This document shows, piece after piece, positions 1-8,150 of a stretch of DNA of 64,000 bases. Under the pieces are notes generated by a model that searched no databases, was not told the DNA's origin, and worked only from the letters and a program-made list of their open reading frames with translations. Each line of letters begins with the position of its first letter. Positions within the stretch are counted from its first letter, which is position 1. The position numbers and the translations under genes were made by a program. The stretch comes from Bog-473 sp963804055 (GTDB taxonomy: Bacteria; Actinomycetota; Acidimicrobiia; Acidimicrobiales; RAAP-2): NCBI GenBank assembly GCA_963804055.1, contig CAWDOU010000001.1, forward strand, positions 744,001 to 808,000, read 5' to 3'.

Positions 1-281
1 CCCTTGATCAGGGGTGGCCACTGGAACACGCAGCCGTCATTGAGGCAGGCGCTGTGGGTGGGTGTGTCGGGGACGAAGTCGTACAGCGTGTCGCCGCTCC
101 CCGTGGCGAGGATGGGGCCGACGGGCGAGTGCTGCAGCGTCAGCGTGAGGGAGGTGTCGGTCGTCGGCGGGGAGGAGAGCGTCGTCACACCGGCGCCGCC
201 GCAGGCGCCGAGCAGCACGGTCAGTCCGGCCAGGACTGCCGGCACGACCAGCGCGGTACGGGGCAGCCGTGCCCTGATCAC
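1..281 (-). CDS. Secreted lipoprotein with Yx(FWY)xxD repeat, C-terminus outside window
   Basis: The window holds only the first 93 or so residues. The N-terminus is a lipoprotein signal (hydrophobic stretch ending LLGAC, lipid-modified Cys about residue 27). It is followed by a Thr/Ser/Pro-rich linker and then LYDFVPDTPTHSACLNDGC and WPPL, which is the hallmark of the COG4315/PF03640 family of predicted lipoproteins. These are small extracytoplasmic proteins of unknown role, often near respiratory or copper genes. The GTG start overlaps the stop of the SCO1 gene as GTGA, so the two are probably co-translated. The gene continues past the left edge. Confidence 0.75.
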   Translation of the reverse strand, partial: MIRARLPRTALVVPAVLAGLTVLLGACGGAGVTTLSSPPTTDTSLTLTLQHSPVGPILATGSGDTLYDFVPDTPTHSACLNDGCVFQWPPLIK

Positions 282-1033
282 GATCCGGCGGCGGGAACGT
301 CGGTGCCCAGCAGCCAGCTGATGGCCGCCAGGGCGTCGGCCGTGGTCCAGGTGGGCCCCTCGGGATTGTCGAGCTCCTGCACGCCGCCGTCATCGAGGAG
401 CCCGGTCAGCTTCTTGTTCAGCTGGCCCTTCATGTCCGGCGCCGAGGCGTCCACGAAGCGCTCGCGGCCGGAACCGTCGATGAGGATGTAGCCGTCCGTG
501 TGCACGACGTCGTAGGTGAGGGGCTGCCCGGTCCACCAGTCGGTCTTGGGCGGCTGCTCCTCCGCCACCCGCTGGTAGGCGATGTGGAACGGCTTCCAGA
601 AGGCGGCGATCTGCGCCGGCGTGCCGGTCCACAGTTGCCAGTCCGCCCCGAACTCCTTCTGATAGGCGGCGAGGCGCGCCACGGTGTCGCGCTGCGGGTC
701 GACCGTCGCCTCCACGAACACCACCCGCCCGGCCTGCCCGGCGGCGCGCAGGTCGCGCTGGAGGGCGATGAAGGCGCCGGTGACGAGCGGGCACTCGTCC
801 TGGCACAGGGAGAGGAAGGGCGCCAGCACCACCACCTTGCCGCGCAGCGAGGCCAGCGAGACGCTCTGCCCGTCCTGGTTCGTGAGCGACACCTGCTGGG
901 GCGTGGGGCCGCTGTGCACGTTGCCCTCGGACGCCGGAGGCGGTCCGGGCGCGGAGGAGCCGCAGGCGGCCAGCAGGGTGCCGAGGGCGAGGGCGGCGGC
1001 GAGAACGATGCAGGGGGCTCGGCGGGGGGTCAC
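278..1033 (-). CDS. SCO1/SenC family copper-binding lipoprotein
   Basis: The product is 251 residues. Residues 1-24 form a lipoprotein signal with lipobox LAAC. The rest is a thioredoxin-like SCO domain: the metal-binding CxxxC motif is CQDEC (Cys 77 and 81) and the distal His lies in VVHTDGYILID at about residue 178. SCO proteins deliver copper to, or reduce cysteines of, the CuA site of cytochrome c oxidase outside the membrane. It sits between an unknown gene 5 nt upstream and a Yx(FWY)xxD lipoprotein that overlaps its stop, so the three look like one minus-strand operon. Start is GTG. Confidence 0.88.
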   Translation of the reverse strand: MTPRRAPCIVLAAALALGTLLAACGSSAPGPPPASEGNVHSGPTPQQVSLTNQDGQSVSLASLRGKVVVLAPFLSLCQDECPLVTGAFIALQRDLRAAGQAGRVVFVEATVDPQRDTVARLAAYQKEFGADWQLWTGTPAQIAAFWKPFHIAYQRVAEEQPPKTDWWTGQPLTYDVVHTDGYILIDGSGRERFVDASAPDMKGQLNKKLTGLLDDGGVQELDNPEGPTWTTADALAAISWLLGTDVPAAGS

Positions 1034-1038
1034 GCGGG

Positions 1039-1650
1039 TCAGGCGTCGTCCTCCCCCGGGGGCAGGAAGGTGAAGGGGAGGTCGGCCAGGGCGATCAACC
1101 TCGAGGCGACCCAGCGCGTGAGGTCGTCGAAGACCGGGACGAGGAGGGACGGCTCCTCCAGCTGCTGCTCGCTGAAGCGGAGGGATCCCTCGTAGGTCGC
1201 CTCGGCGGCCCAGCGCACGCCGCCGTCGGACTCCTCCGCCTCCGTGCGCACCTGCTCAATGGTGGTGGCGGTCCGGACCAGGTCCGCCGGCTCGCCCAGC
1301 GGCCCGGTGGGGGGCAGCGCCGTCATCACCTTCTCGGTGTCCGGCGCCTCGGCCATGCGCTGGACCCGCAGCGCCACCTCGATCACGACCTCGGGGAGCT
1401 CGTCGGGAGGCTCGCCGATCGACCAGCTCCGATACGACGTCTGACTCCACGTGGGCCAGTCGAGGGACACGTCCGCCCGCACCCGGGGCGGCTGCTCCTC
1501 GCCGGGAAGGCTGTAGGACGTCTCCCAGGACACATCGCCCAGGAAGACGTCGACCTGGAAGCGCTCCTCCACGGCCTGGCGCTGGAGGAGCGCCCGGTCG
1601 AACGACGAGCGCACGGTGCCGATGAGGTCGATGAGGAGATGATCGAGCAC
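1039..1650 (-). CDS. Hypothetical protein, 203 aa
   Basis: I do not recognise this acidic, soluble-looking protein, which has no signal peptide or membrane segment. The middle holds repeated Glu/Asp/Val-rich strands and several Trp. I chose GTG at 1650 (MLDHLLIDLIG) because a TATCCT box ends 8 nt before it, the spacing of a leaderless mRNA; a GTG 24 nt upstream would start inside or before that box. It is first in a probable operon with the SCO1 and lipoprotein genes and diverges from the phosphodiesterase gene at 1741. Confidence 0.55.
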   Translation of the reverse strand: MLDHLLIDLIGTVRSSFDRALLQRQAVEERFQVDVFLGDVSWETSYSLPGEEQPPRVRADVSLDWPTWSQTSYRSWSIGEPPDELPEVVIEVALRVQRMAEAPDTEKVMTALPPTGPLGEPADLVRTATTIEQVRTEAEESDGGVRWAAEATYEGSLRFSEQQLEEPSLLVPVFDDLTRWVASRLIALADLPFTFLPPGEDDA

Positions 1651-1658
1651 GCCGCACG

Positions 1659-1664
1659 AGGATA
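1659..1664 (-). promoter_or_regulatory. TANNNT -10 box for leaderless gene at 1650
   Basis: TATCCT on the minus strand lies 8 nt before GTG 1650. This is the same spacing as at many other starts in the window. No clear -35 element is visible. Confidence 0.45.
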
Positions 1665-1726
1665 GGCCCGCCACGGGGGCCCCCGGCTTCGCCCATCGGG
1701 GCCGCCGGACCGGGGGTCACGGCTGT

Positions 1727-1732
1727 TACCGT
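1727..1732 (+). promoter_or_regulatory. TANNNT -10 box for leaderless gene at 1741
   Basis: TACCGT is followed by 8 nt and then ATG 1741, with no Shine-Dalgarno between them. It is back to back with the minus-strand box at 1659-1664. Confidence 0.45.
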
Positions 1733-1740
1733 CGCATTCG

Positions 1741-2601
1741 ATGGGCGAAGCGTCGGTGTGGCTCGAGCGCAGGGTGATCGCGTACGCGCACCAGGGCGGG
1801 GCCTGGGAGTCGCCCTCGTCGACCCTGCACGCCATTGCGCACGCGCTCGAGGCGGGGACGACGGGCATCGAGCTCGACGTCCATGCCACCGCCGACGGTG
1901 AGCTGGTGGTGTGCCACGACGCCACCGTGGACCGCACCACGGCGGCGCACGGCGCGATCGCGTCCTTCACGCTGGCCGAGCTGCAGGCCATGGACTTCTC
2001 CTACTGGTGGATACCGGGCGCCGACGTCACTCCGGGGCGGCCCGAGGCCGACTACCCGTTCCGCGGCCGGGCCCCCGAAGACCGCTCCTTCGGGATCGCC
2101 ACCCTGCGCCAGGTCCTCGAACGCTTCCCGGGCGTGGTCCTCAATCTCGACATCAAGCAGACGGCGCCGGTGGTGCCGCCCTACGAGGAGTCGCTGGCCC
2201 GGCTGCTGGCCGAGTTCGGCCGCACGGACGACGTGATCGTGGCCTCCTTCCTCGACCCGGCCACGGATGCCTTCCGCACGTTCGCCCCGGCGGTGCCGAC
2301 CTCGGCGGGCACCATGGCGACGGCCGCGGCCTGGCAGGCGGTCCAGGCCGGCGAGGACCTGCCCGAGAGCCCGGCGGTGGCCTTCCAGGTGCCGGAGCGC
2401 CAGGGGGAGCTGGTGATCGTGGACGAGCGGTTCGTGGCCGCGGCGCACCGGGCCGGGAAAGCGGTCCACGTCTGGACGGTCAACGACGCCGAGTCCATGG
2501 AGCGCCTGCTCGCCGTGGGCGTGGACGGGATCATCTCGGACGTGCCCACCACGCTCTGCGGCGTGCTGGGCTCAGCGGGCGTTGCCTGGAACGGGGAGTG
2601 A
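1741..2601 (+). CDS. Glycerophosphodiester phosphodiesterase family protein
   Basis: The product is 286 residues with a GDPD TIM-barrel fold. The first catalytic His is in AYAHQGG (the family usually has HRG), the metal-binding pair is in GIELDVHATADGEL, and the second catalytic His is in VVCHDATVDRTT. The usual ENT motif reads SST. The C-terminal HVWTVND and GVDGIISDVP are typical GDPD segments. The family hydrolyses glycerophosphodiesters to sn-glycerol-3-phosphate and an alcohol. No signal peptide is seen, so it is probably cytoplasmic. The changed HRG and ENT positions leave the exact substrate open. Confidence 0.85.
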   Translation: MGEASVWLERRVIAYAHQGGAWESPSSTLHAIAHALEAGTTGIELDVHATADGELVVCHDATVDRTTAAHGAIASFTLAELQAMDFSYWWIPGADVTPGRPEADYPFRGRAPEDRSFGIATLRQVLERFPGVVLNLDIKQTAPVVPPYEESLARLLAEFGRTDDVIVASFLDPATDAFRTFAPAVPTSAGTMATAAAWQAVQAGEDLPESPAVAFQVPERQGELVIVDERFVAAAHRAGKAVHVWTVNDAESMERLLAVGVDGIISDVPTTLCGVLGSAGVAWNGE

Positions 2602-2647
2602 GGCGCCGGGCCGCCGTGCGACGACCGCCCGGAGGGTCAGGGTGGTG

Positions 2648-2731
2648 TCAGCCGCGACCGCAGTTCGGCTTCTTGCCGTGGTTGGCCTTCTTCTTCTTCC
2701 TGAGCTTGCGCTTCACCGTTCGCTTCGACAT
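2648..2731 (-). CDS. bL37-like 50S ribosomal protein, 27 aa
   Basis: A 27-residue, very basic peptide starts MSKRTVKRKLRKKKK and continues ANHGKKPNC. The core KANHGK(R/K)PN matches what I know of bL37, the tiny mycobacterial large-subunit protein first seen in ribosome structures. It binds 23S rRNA. The gene stands alone on the minus strand between the phosphodiesterase and DUF192 genes. A TAGGCT box ends 9 nt before the ATG. Genes this short are usually missed by gene finders. Confidence 0.7.
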   Translation of the reverse strand: MSKRTVKRKLRKKKKANHGKKPNCGRG

Positions 2732-2740
2732 GAGGCGAAG

Positions 2741-2746
2741 AGCCTA
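2741..2746 (-). promoter_or_regulatory. TANNNT -10 box upstream of bL37-like gene
   Basis: TAGGCT on the minus strand ends 9 nt before ATG 2731. It is divergent from the plus-strand TAGCCT at 2771-2776. Confidence 0.35.
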
Positions 2747-2770
2747 GACGGAATGCGCCAGGGAGTCCGA

Positions 2771-2776
2771 TAGCCT
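2771..2776 (+). promoter_or_regulatory. TANNNT -10 box for leaderless DUF192 gene
   Basis: TAGCCT is followed by 7 nt and then GTG 2784. There is no Shine-Dalgarno. Confidence 0.45.
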
Positions 2777-2783
2777 CGGACGG

Positions 2784-3155
2784 GTGCGGTCCGGATGGCT
2801 GCTGCGGGACGGCGATGTGGTGTGTGCGCTCGAGCTGGCCGACTCGCCGGCCGAGCGCGGCGCGTTGCGCGGGCGCCCCGGTTGCGACGGTGCGCTGCAC
2901 CTCGACGGCGTGCGCACTGTGCACACGGTGGGGATGAAATTCCCCGTTGACGTGGCCTTTCTCTCGACGGACCTCACCGTGGTGCGGGTCGCCCGCCTCA
3001 AGCCGTGGCGGGTCGCCGTCGGGGGAAGGACGGCTCGCAGCGCCGTCCAGACCGAGGCCGGATCGCTCGAGCGCTGGGGAGTGCGGGTGGGCGATCAGCT
3101 CGAGGTGCGCGAGGTCCCGAGCGGCCCGAACGGTGCAGCAAGCGGCCACCCGTGA
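2784..3155 (+). CDS. DUF192 family protein
   Basis: The product is 123 residues of the DUF192/COG1430 family. The family core is visible as HTVGMKFPVDVAFLS followed by VVRVARLKPWRVAV, then a small C-terminal strand region with VGDQLEV. Members are small beta-rich proteins of unknown function, often exported; this copy has no signal peptide. GTG 2784 is placed 7 nt after a TAGCCT box. The stop overlaps the rsmI start as GTGA, so the two are translationally coupled. Confidence 0.75.
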   Translation: MRSGWLLRDGDVVCALELADSPAERGALRGRPGCDGALHLDGVRTVHTVGMKFPVDVAFLSTDLTVVRVARLKPWRVAVGGRTARSAVQTEAGSLERWGVRVGDQLEVREVPSGPNGAASGHP

Positions 3156-4024
3156 GCGAGGCGCGGCGCGGCCGGCTCGTGCTGGTGGCCACGCCGATCG
3201 GAAACCTGGGTGATCTGTCGCCCCGGGCGCGCGACGTGCTGGCGGCCGCCGACCTGATCTGCTGCGAGGACACGCGGCGCACCCGCGCCCTCCTGTCGGC
3301 CAGCGGCATCAGCGCCAAGGGCCCGGACGGCGACCGGCTGCTCTCGCTGCACGGGCACAACGAGGCGGCCCGGCTCGACCGGGTGCAGGCGGCCGTGGCC
3401 GGCGGCGCCACCGTGGCCCTCGTCAGCGACGCCGGCACGCCGGGGATCTCGGACCCGGGGGCGTGGCTGGCGGCGCACCTCGCGGCCGCCGGCGAGACGG
3501 TGAGCACCGTGCCCGGCCCCTCGTCCGTCCTCGCCGCGCTGGTCGTGAGCGGCCTGCCGGCCGACCGCTTCTGCGTCGAGGGCTTCCTGCCCCGCAAGGG
3601 CCCCGAGCGCCGCCGCCGCATCGGCGCGCTCATGGCCGACGCCCGCACCACCGTCGTGCTGGAAGCGCCGGGCCGGGTGGCGGACACGCTCGCCGAGCTG
3701 GCGGCGGATGACGCGGCGCGGCCGGCCGCCGTGGTGCGCGAGCTGACGAAGCTGCACGAGGAGGTCTGGCGCGGGACGCTGGGCGACGCGGCGGCCGCGT
3801 TCGCCACCCGCGCCGTCCGGGGTGAAGTCGTGCTCGTGGTCGGCGGGGCCCCCGCGGCGGCCCCGGCCGACGACACCGCGATAGAGGCCGCGGTGCGGGC
3901 GGCGCTGGGCGACGATCCCTCGGCCGGCCCGCGCCAGGTGGCGGAGTTGGTCGCGGCGTCCCTCGGCGTGCCCCGGCGTCGGGCCTACGAGGCCGCCCTG
4001 CGGGTGCGCAGAGAACCGGCTTGA
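3152..4024 (+). CDS. rsmI: 16S rRNA (cytidine(1402)-2'-O)-methyltransferase
   Basis: The product is 290 residues of the tetrapyrrole-methylase fold. The glycine-rich opening LVLVATPIGNLGDLS and the central LVSDAGTPGISDPG are RsmI signatures, as are EDTRRTRALLS near residue 35 and PGPSSVLAALVVSGLP. The enzyme adds a 2'-O-methyl group to C1402 of 16S rRNA with S-adenosylmethionine, tuning decoding at the P site. I chose GTG 3152, which overlaps the DUF192 stop; reading further upstream would only add DUF192 sequence in another frame. metG follows after 49 nt with its own promoter-like box. Confidence 0.92.
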   Translation: MSEARRGRLVLVATPIGNLGDLSPRARDVLAAADLICCEDTRRTRALLSASGISAKGPDGDRLLSLHGHNEAARLDRVQAAVAGGATVALVSDAGTPGISDPGAWLAAHLAAAGETVSTVPGPSSVLAALVVSGLPADRFCVEGFLPRKGPERRRRIGALMADARTTVVLEAPGRVADTLAELAADDAARPAAVVRELTKLHEEVWRGTLGDAAAAFATRAVRGEVVLVVGGAPAAAPADDTAIEAAVRAALGDDPSAGPRQVAELVAASLGVPRRRAYEAALRVRREPA

Positions 4025-4060
4025 GGCTGGTGCTCGTCCGGCGCCGGCGGAGCGCGCCGG

Positions 4061-4066
4061 TACGCT
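4061..4066 (+). promoter_or_regulatory. TANNNT -10 box for leaderless metG
   Basis: TACGCT is followed by 7 nt and then GTG 4074, so metG appears to be transcribed from its own leaderless promoter. Confidence 0.45.
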
Positions 4067-4073
4067 ACCGGCG

Positions 4074-5624
4074 GTGCCCCCCTATTTCCTGACCACCCCG
4101 ATCTATTACGTCAACGACGCGCCGCATGTCGGGACGGCGTACACGACGGTCAACGCCGACGCGCTGGCGCGCTGGCACCGCCTGCTGGGGGACGACGTCT
4201 GGTTCATGACCGGGACGGACGAGCACGGCGCCAAGATCGTGGAGGCGGCCGAGGCGAACGACACCACACCCAAGGAGTGGACGGACCGCACCTCGGCGCG
4301 CTTCGTCGAGGCGTGGGACCGGCTCGACATCGCCAACGACGACTTCATCCGGACCACCGAGCCGCGGCACTACGAGGTGGTCCAGCAGTTCCTGCAGCGG
4401 ATCTACGACAACGGGTTCATTGAGCTCGGCTCCTATTCGGGCCTCTACTGCGTCTCCTGCGAGGACTACTACCTCGAGGACCAGCTCGTGAACGGCACGT
4501 GCCCGGTGCACGGGCGTCCCGTCATAGAGATGAAGGAGGACAACTACTTCTTCAAGCTGAGCCAGTTCGAGGAGCGCCTCCTCGACTACTACGAAAGCCA
4601 CCCCGACTTCGTCCGCCCGACCTCCAAGCGCAACGAGGCCCTGGGGTTCATCAGGGGGGGCCTGCGGGACGTGTCGATCACGCGCACCTCGTTCACCTGG
4701 GGTGTGCCCGTCCCGTGGGACAGCGGGCACGTCTTCTACGTCTGGTACGACGCGCTCATCAACTACCTGACGGTGGCCGGCTACGGCGGCGACCCCGCCG
4801 TCTTCGAGCCACGGTGGGCGGCGGCGCACCACCTGATCGGCAAGGACATCCTCAAGTTCCACTGCGTGTGGTGGCCCGCCATGTGCATGGCCGCCGGGCT
4901 CCAGCCGCCGGCCGAGATCTTCGTGCACGGGTACCTGCTGATGGGCGGCCAGAAGCTCGGCAAGACGATGATCGCGGCGGGACTGGCCGGCGGGGAGGGT
5001 GCTGCGCCGCTGCACATCACCGATGTCTCGCCGCTGGCCCTGGCCGACGACTTCGGCGTCGACCCGTTGCGCTACCACCTGCTGCGCGAGGTGGCGCTCG
5101 GCGGCGACGGTGACTTCTCCTACGAGGGGATCGTGGCGCGCTACAACGCCGACCTGGCCAACAATCTGGGCAACCTCGTCTCGCGCGTCACGACCGTCGT
5201 CACCTCGAAGTGCGGGGGTGTCGGCCCGGGATGCAACCCGAGCAGTGCGCTGGCGACGGTGGCGGCCGCCGTACTGGAGTCCGCCACGGCGGCGTGGTCG
5301 CGCTGGGCGCCGCACGACGCGCTCGAAGAGACATGGCGCCTCATCGGCGCGGCGAACGCGGAGCTCGAGTCGGCCGAGCCCTGGAAGCGCGACCCCGGGC
5401 CCGACGTCGACGCCGTGCTCGGCGACGCCCTCGAGGTCCTGCGGATCGTGGCCATCCTGATTGCGCCGGCCATGCCGTCCACGGCGGTCGAAGTGTGGCG
5501 GCGGATCGGCCTCGAGGGCGACCCCTCGGCGGCACGTGTCCCCGACGACGCCCGCTGGGGCGGCTACGGCGGAGGCGTGGCGGTCGTGAAGGGGGATCCG
5601 CTCTTCCCACGGCGGAGGGCCTGA
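4074..5624 (+). CDS. metG: Methionyl-tRNA synthetase
   Basis: The product is 516 residues, a class Ia synthetase that charges tRNA-Met. Family sequence is clear: LTTPIYYVNDAPHVGTAYTT, FMTGTDEHGAKI, the connective peptide with CVSC and CPVH knuckle residues, the FVWYDAL-like VWYDALINYL, HGYLLMGGQKLGKT, and RYNADLANNLGNL before the helical anticodon-binding part. Two signatures are unusual. HIGH reads HVGT and KMSKS reads KLGKT, followed by an extra Gly/Ala-rich stretch. It has no C-terminal EMAP-like domain. The GTG start fits a leaderless mRNA; tatD follows after 2 nt. Confidence 0.93.
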   Translation: MPPYFLTTPIYYVNDAPHVGTAYTTVNADALARWHRLLGDDVWFMTGTDEHGAKIVEAAEANDTTPKEWTDRTSARFVEAWDRLDIANDDFIRTTEPRHYEVVQQFLQRIYDNGFIELGSYSGLYCVSCEDYYLEDQLVNGTCPVHGRPVIEMKEDNYFFKLSQFEERLLDYYESHPDFVRPTSKRNEALGFIRGGLRDVSITRTSFTWGVPVPWDSGHVFYVWYDALINYLTVAGYGGDPAVFEPRWAAAHHLIGKDILKFHCVWWPAMCMAAGLQPPAEIFVHGYLLMGGQKLGKTMIAAGLAGGEGAAPLHITDVSPLALADDFGVDPLRYHLLREVALGGDGDFSYEGIVARYNADLANNLGNLVSRVTTVVTSKCGGVGPGCNPSSALATVAAAVLESATAAWSRWAPHDALEETWRLIGAANAELESAEPWKRDPGPDVDAVLGDALEVLRIVAILIAPAMPSTAVEVWRRIGLEGDPSAARVPDDARWGGYGGGVAVVKGDPLFPRRRA

Positions 5625-5626
5625 CC

Positions 5627-6442
<816 letters not shown>

Positions 6443-6678
6443 ATCACGCGCTGTTGTGCGTAATACGAGAACCTTGTGACCTGGGTGTTTGACAGTGAAT
6501 TTGGCGAAAAACCAGTGCTGAACTGGGAGTTCATCTAAATATCGCGGACAGCGGCGTCCGGACCAGGGGAAAGAGCGCGCGAAAAGGTTTCGTTCGTTTT
6601 CGGGTTTGCGTGGCTCGTGTTTGGTTATCTAACTTCTTCAGAAACCCCTCGCCACCCGTGTGTCGGCGCGGGTGCACT
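6443..6678 (+). promoter_or_regulatory. AT-rich leader/promoter region of RlpA-like gene
   Basis: This 236-nt region is clearly richer in A and T than its surroundings. It holds a perfect -35-like TTGACA (6489-6494). TTGTGAC and GTTTGAC begin 13 nt apart (6474 and 6487). There is a small hairpin CGGAC-GTCCG (6545-6560) and a CGAAAA/TTTTCG inverted repeat further on. I could not find a well-spaced -10 for the TTGACA. Genes for wall-remodelling proteins in actinobacteria often have long regulatory leaders, but I do not see the c-di-AMP riboswitch core here. Confidence 0.35.
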
Positions 6679-7332
6679 GTGTCCCCGGAGAAGGGTGGAG
6701 CCCTGCGGAACCAGAGCACTGGGGGGAGGCGCCTCGGCGTTGCTGCAGTCATTTGCGGCACGTTGTTCGGCGCGCCTCTCCTGTTGTTGCAGAGCGCGTC
6801 TGCGCACACGTCGCGGCCACAGGCCGCGGCGGGCGACGCGCAACCGAACAAGGCAAAGGCCGCGCCGCGGTCGTCACGGCCTCGTGGCGTGAGCCTGTCG
6901 TCGAATCTCGTCGCCTATCAGGCGCCGACGACGACGTCGACCACGGACCCGGCGACGACCACGACGACCGCGCCGCCGACAACGACGACGACGGCGCCCC
7001 CGCCGCCGCCGACAACGACGACGACGGAACCGCCGCCGCCGCCCCCGCCGACAACGACGACCACCGCGCCACCGCGCCCGGCGGCGACGAACAGCGAGGG
7101 CGGTCAGGCCACGTGGTACGCGGCCGCACCGGCCGGGTACTGCGCCAGCCCGACGCTCTCGTTCGGCACGGTGCTCACGGTGGTGAACAACGCGACCGGC
7201 GCGTCGACCGTCTGCACGGTGGACGACCGCGAGGAGGCGGGCTACCCGCGGGTGGTCGACCTCTCACCCGAGGGCTTCTCGCAGATCGCTGACACGAGCC
7301 AGGGAGTGGTGGACGTCACAATCTCCTGGTGA
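6679..7332 (+). CDS. Exported RlpA-like double-psi beta-barrel protein
   Basis: The product is 217 residues from GTG 6679 (240 if the GTG at 6610 is used). A signal peptide covers about residues 1-38, with hydrophobic core VAAVICGTLFGAPLLLLQ and a likely cut after SASA. Next come a basic linker and a long Thr/Pro tract of repeated TTTTT and PPPP blocks. The C-terminal 75 residues are the barrel: GGQATWYA, FGTVLTVVN, CTVDDRE and RVVDLSPEGFSQIA, ending VDVTISW. The Asp in VVDLS is the conserved RlpA position. Such proteins bind or cut peptidoglycan outside the membrane. Its stop overlaps the rsmA start. Confidence 0.75.
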   Translation: MSPEKGGALRNQSTGGRRLGVAAVICGTLFGAPLLLLQSASAHTSRPQAAAGDAQPNKAKAAPRSSRPRGVSLSSNLVAYQAPTTTSTTDPATTTTTAPPTTTTTAPPPPPTTTTTEPPPPPPPTTTTTAPPRPAATNSEGGQATWYAAAPAGYCASPTLSFGTVLTVVNNATGASTVCTVDDREEAGYPRVVDLSPEGFSQIADTSQGVVDVTISW

Positions 7333-8150
7333 CCCTTTCCGGCGCCGACATCGCACAGCTGCTGTCGGCGCACGGGCTGCAGCCCAGCCGCGCCCTCGGG
7401 CAGAACTTCGTCGCTGACCCCAACACCGTGCGCCGCATCGCGCGGCTCTCGGGCGCCGGCCCGGGGTCGCACGTGCTCGAAATCGGCGCGGGCCTGGGCT
7501 CCTTGACCCTCGCCCTCGCCGAGACGGGCGCCGTGGTCGTGGCCGTGGAGACGGATCGCCATCTGGTCCCCGTCCTGCGCTCCGTCGTGGAGGGCGTCGG
7601 GGCGGAGGTGGTCGAGGGGGACGCCCTCGAGCTCAACCTGGCGGCGCTCCTGGCGCAGCGGAGCCCCGGTCCCTGGAGCCTGGTGGCCAACCTGCCCTAC
7701 AACGTGGCCACGCCGCTGGTGCTCCGGACCCTGGTCGAGGTGCCGGCGGTCACCCAGCTGCTCGTGATGGTGCAGCGGGAGGTGGGGGAGCGCATGGCGG
7801 CCGCGGCGGGGGAGGACCCCTACGGGGCGGTCTCCGTCCGCATCGCCTACTTCGCCCGGGCCGAGGTGGTCGGACGGGTCCCGGCCTCGGTCTTCATCCC
7901 CCGCCCGCGGGTCGAATCGGTCCTGGTCCGGCTGGAGCGCCGGCCCGAGCCGGCGGTGGATCCGGCGCTGGTGTCCTACGAGCGGCTGAACGCGGTCGTG
8001 CGGGCCGGCTTCGCCCAGCGCCGCAAGATGCTCCGACGCTCCCTGGCCGGCGTGGTCGACCCCGCCGCCTTCGAGCGGGCGGGCGTGCGGCCCGACGCCC
8101 GGGCGGAGGAGCTCGACGTGGCGGCGTGGGGCAGGCTGGCGGCACTGTGA
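7329..8150 (+). CDS. rsmA: 16S rRNA (adenine(1518)-N6/adenine(1519)-N6)-dimethyltransferase
   Basis: The product is 273 residues of the KsgA/RsmA family. Visible signatures are RALGQNFVADPNTV at the N-terminus, the SAM-binding LEIGAGLGSLTLALAE, VEGDALEL, the catalytic VANLPYNVATPL (NLPY), and the C-terminal FIPRPRVESVLVRL. The enzyme dimethylates two adenosines in helix 45 of 16S rRNA late in 30S assembly. GTG 7329 overlaps the preceding stop as GTGA, and its own stop overlaps ispE in the same way, giving a tightly coupled rlpA-like/rsmA/ispE run; rsmA-ispE is a common bacterial pair. Confidence 0.95.
   Translation: MTLSGADIAQLLSAHGLQPSRALGQNFVADPNTVRRIARLSGAGPGSHVLEIGAGLGSLTLALAETGAVVVAVETDRHLVPVLRSVVEGVGAEVVEGDALELNLAALLAQRSPGPWSLVANLPYNVATPLVLRTLVEVPAVTQLLVMVQREVGERMAAAAGEDPYGAVSVRIAYFARAEVVGRVPASVFIPRPRVESVLVRLERRPEPAVDPALVSYERLNAVVRAGFAQRRKMLRRSLAGVVDPAAFERAGVRPDARAEELDVAAWGRLAAL

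Noticed and set aside
6443..6678. c-di-AMP (ydaO-type) riboswitch before the RlpA-like gene
   Set aside because: The class is common before actinobacterial wall-hydrolase genes, but I cannot find its conserved CCGAACCCG and CAGCTAACC-like core here or upstream of the NlpC/P60 gene.
6900..7085. Thr/Pro-coding repeats as a DNA minisatellite
   Set aside because: The GAC/ACG/CCG repeats encode a normal extracellular Thr/Pro linker, also seen in other exported proteins of such bacteria.
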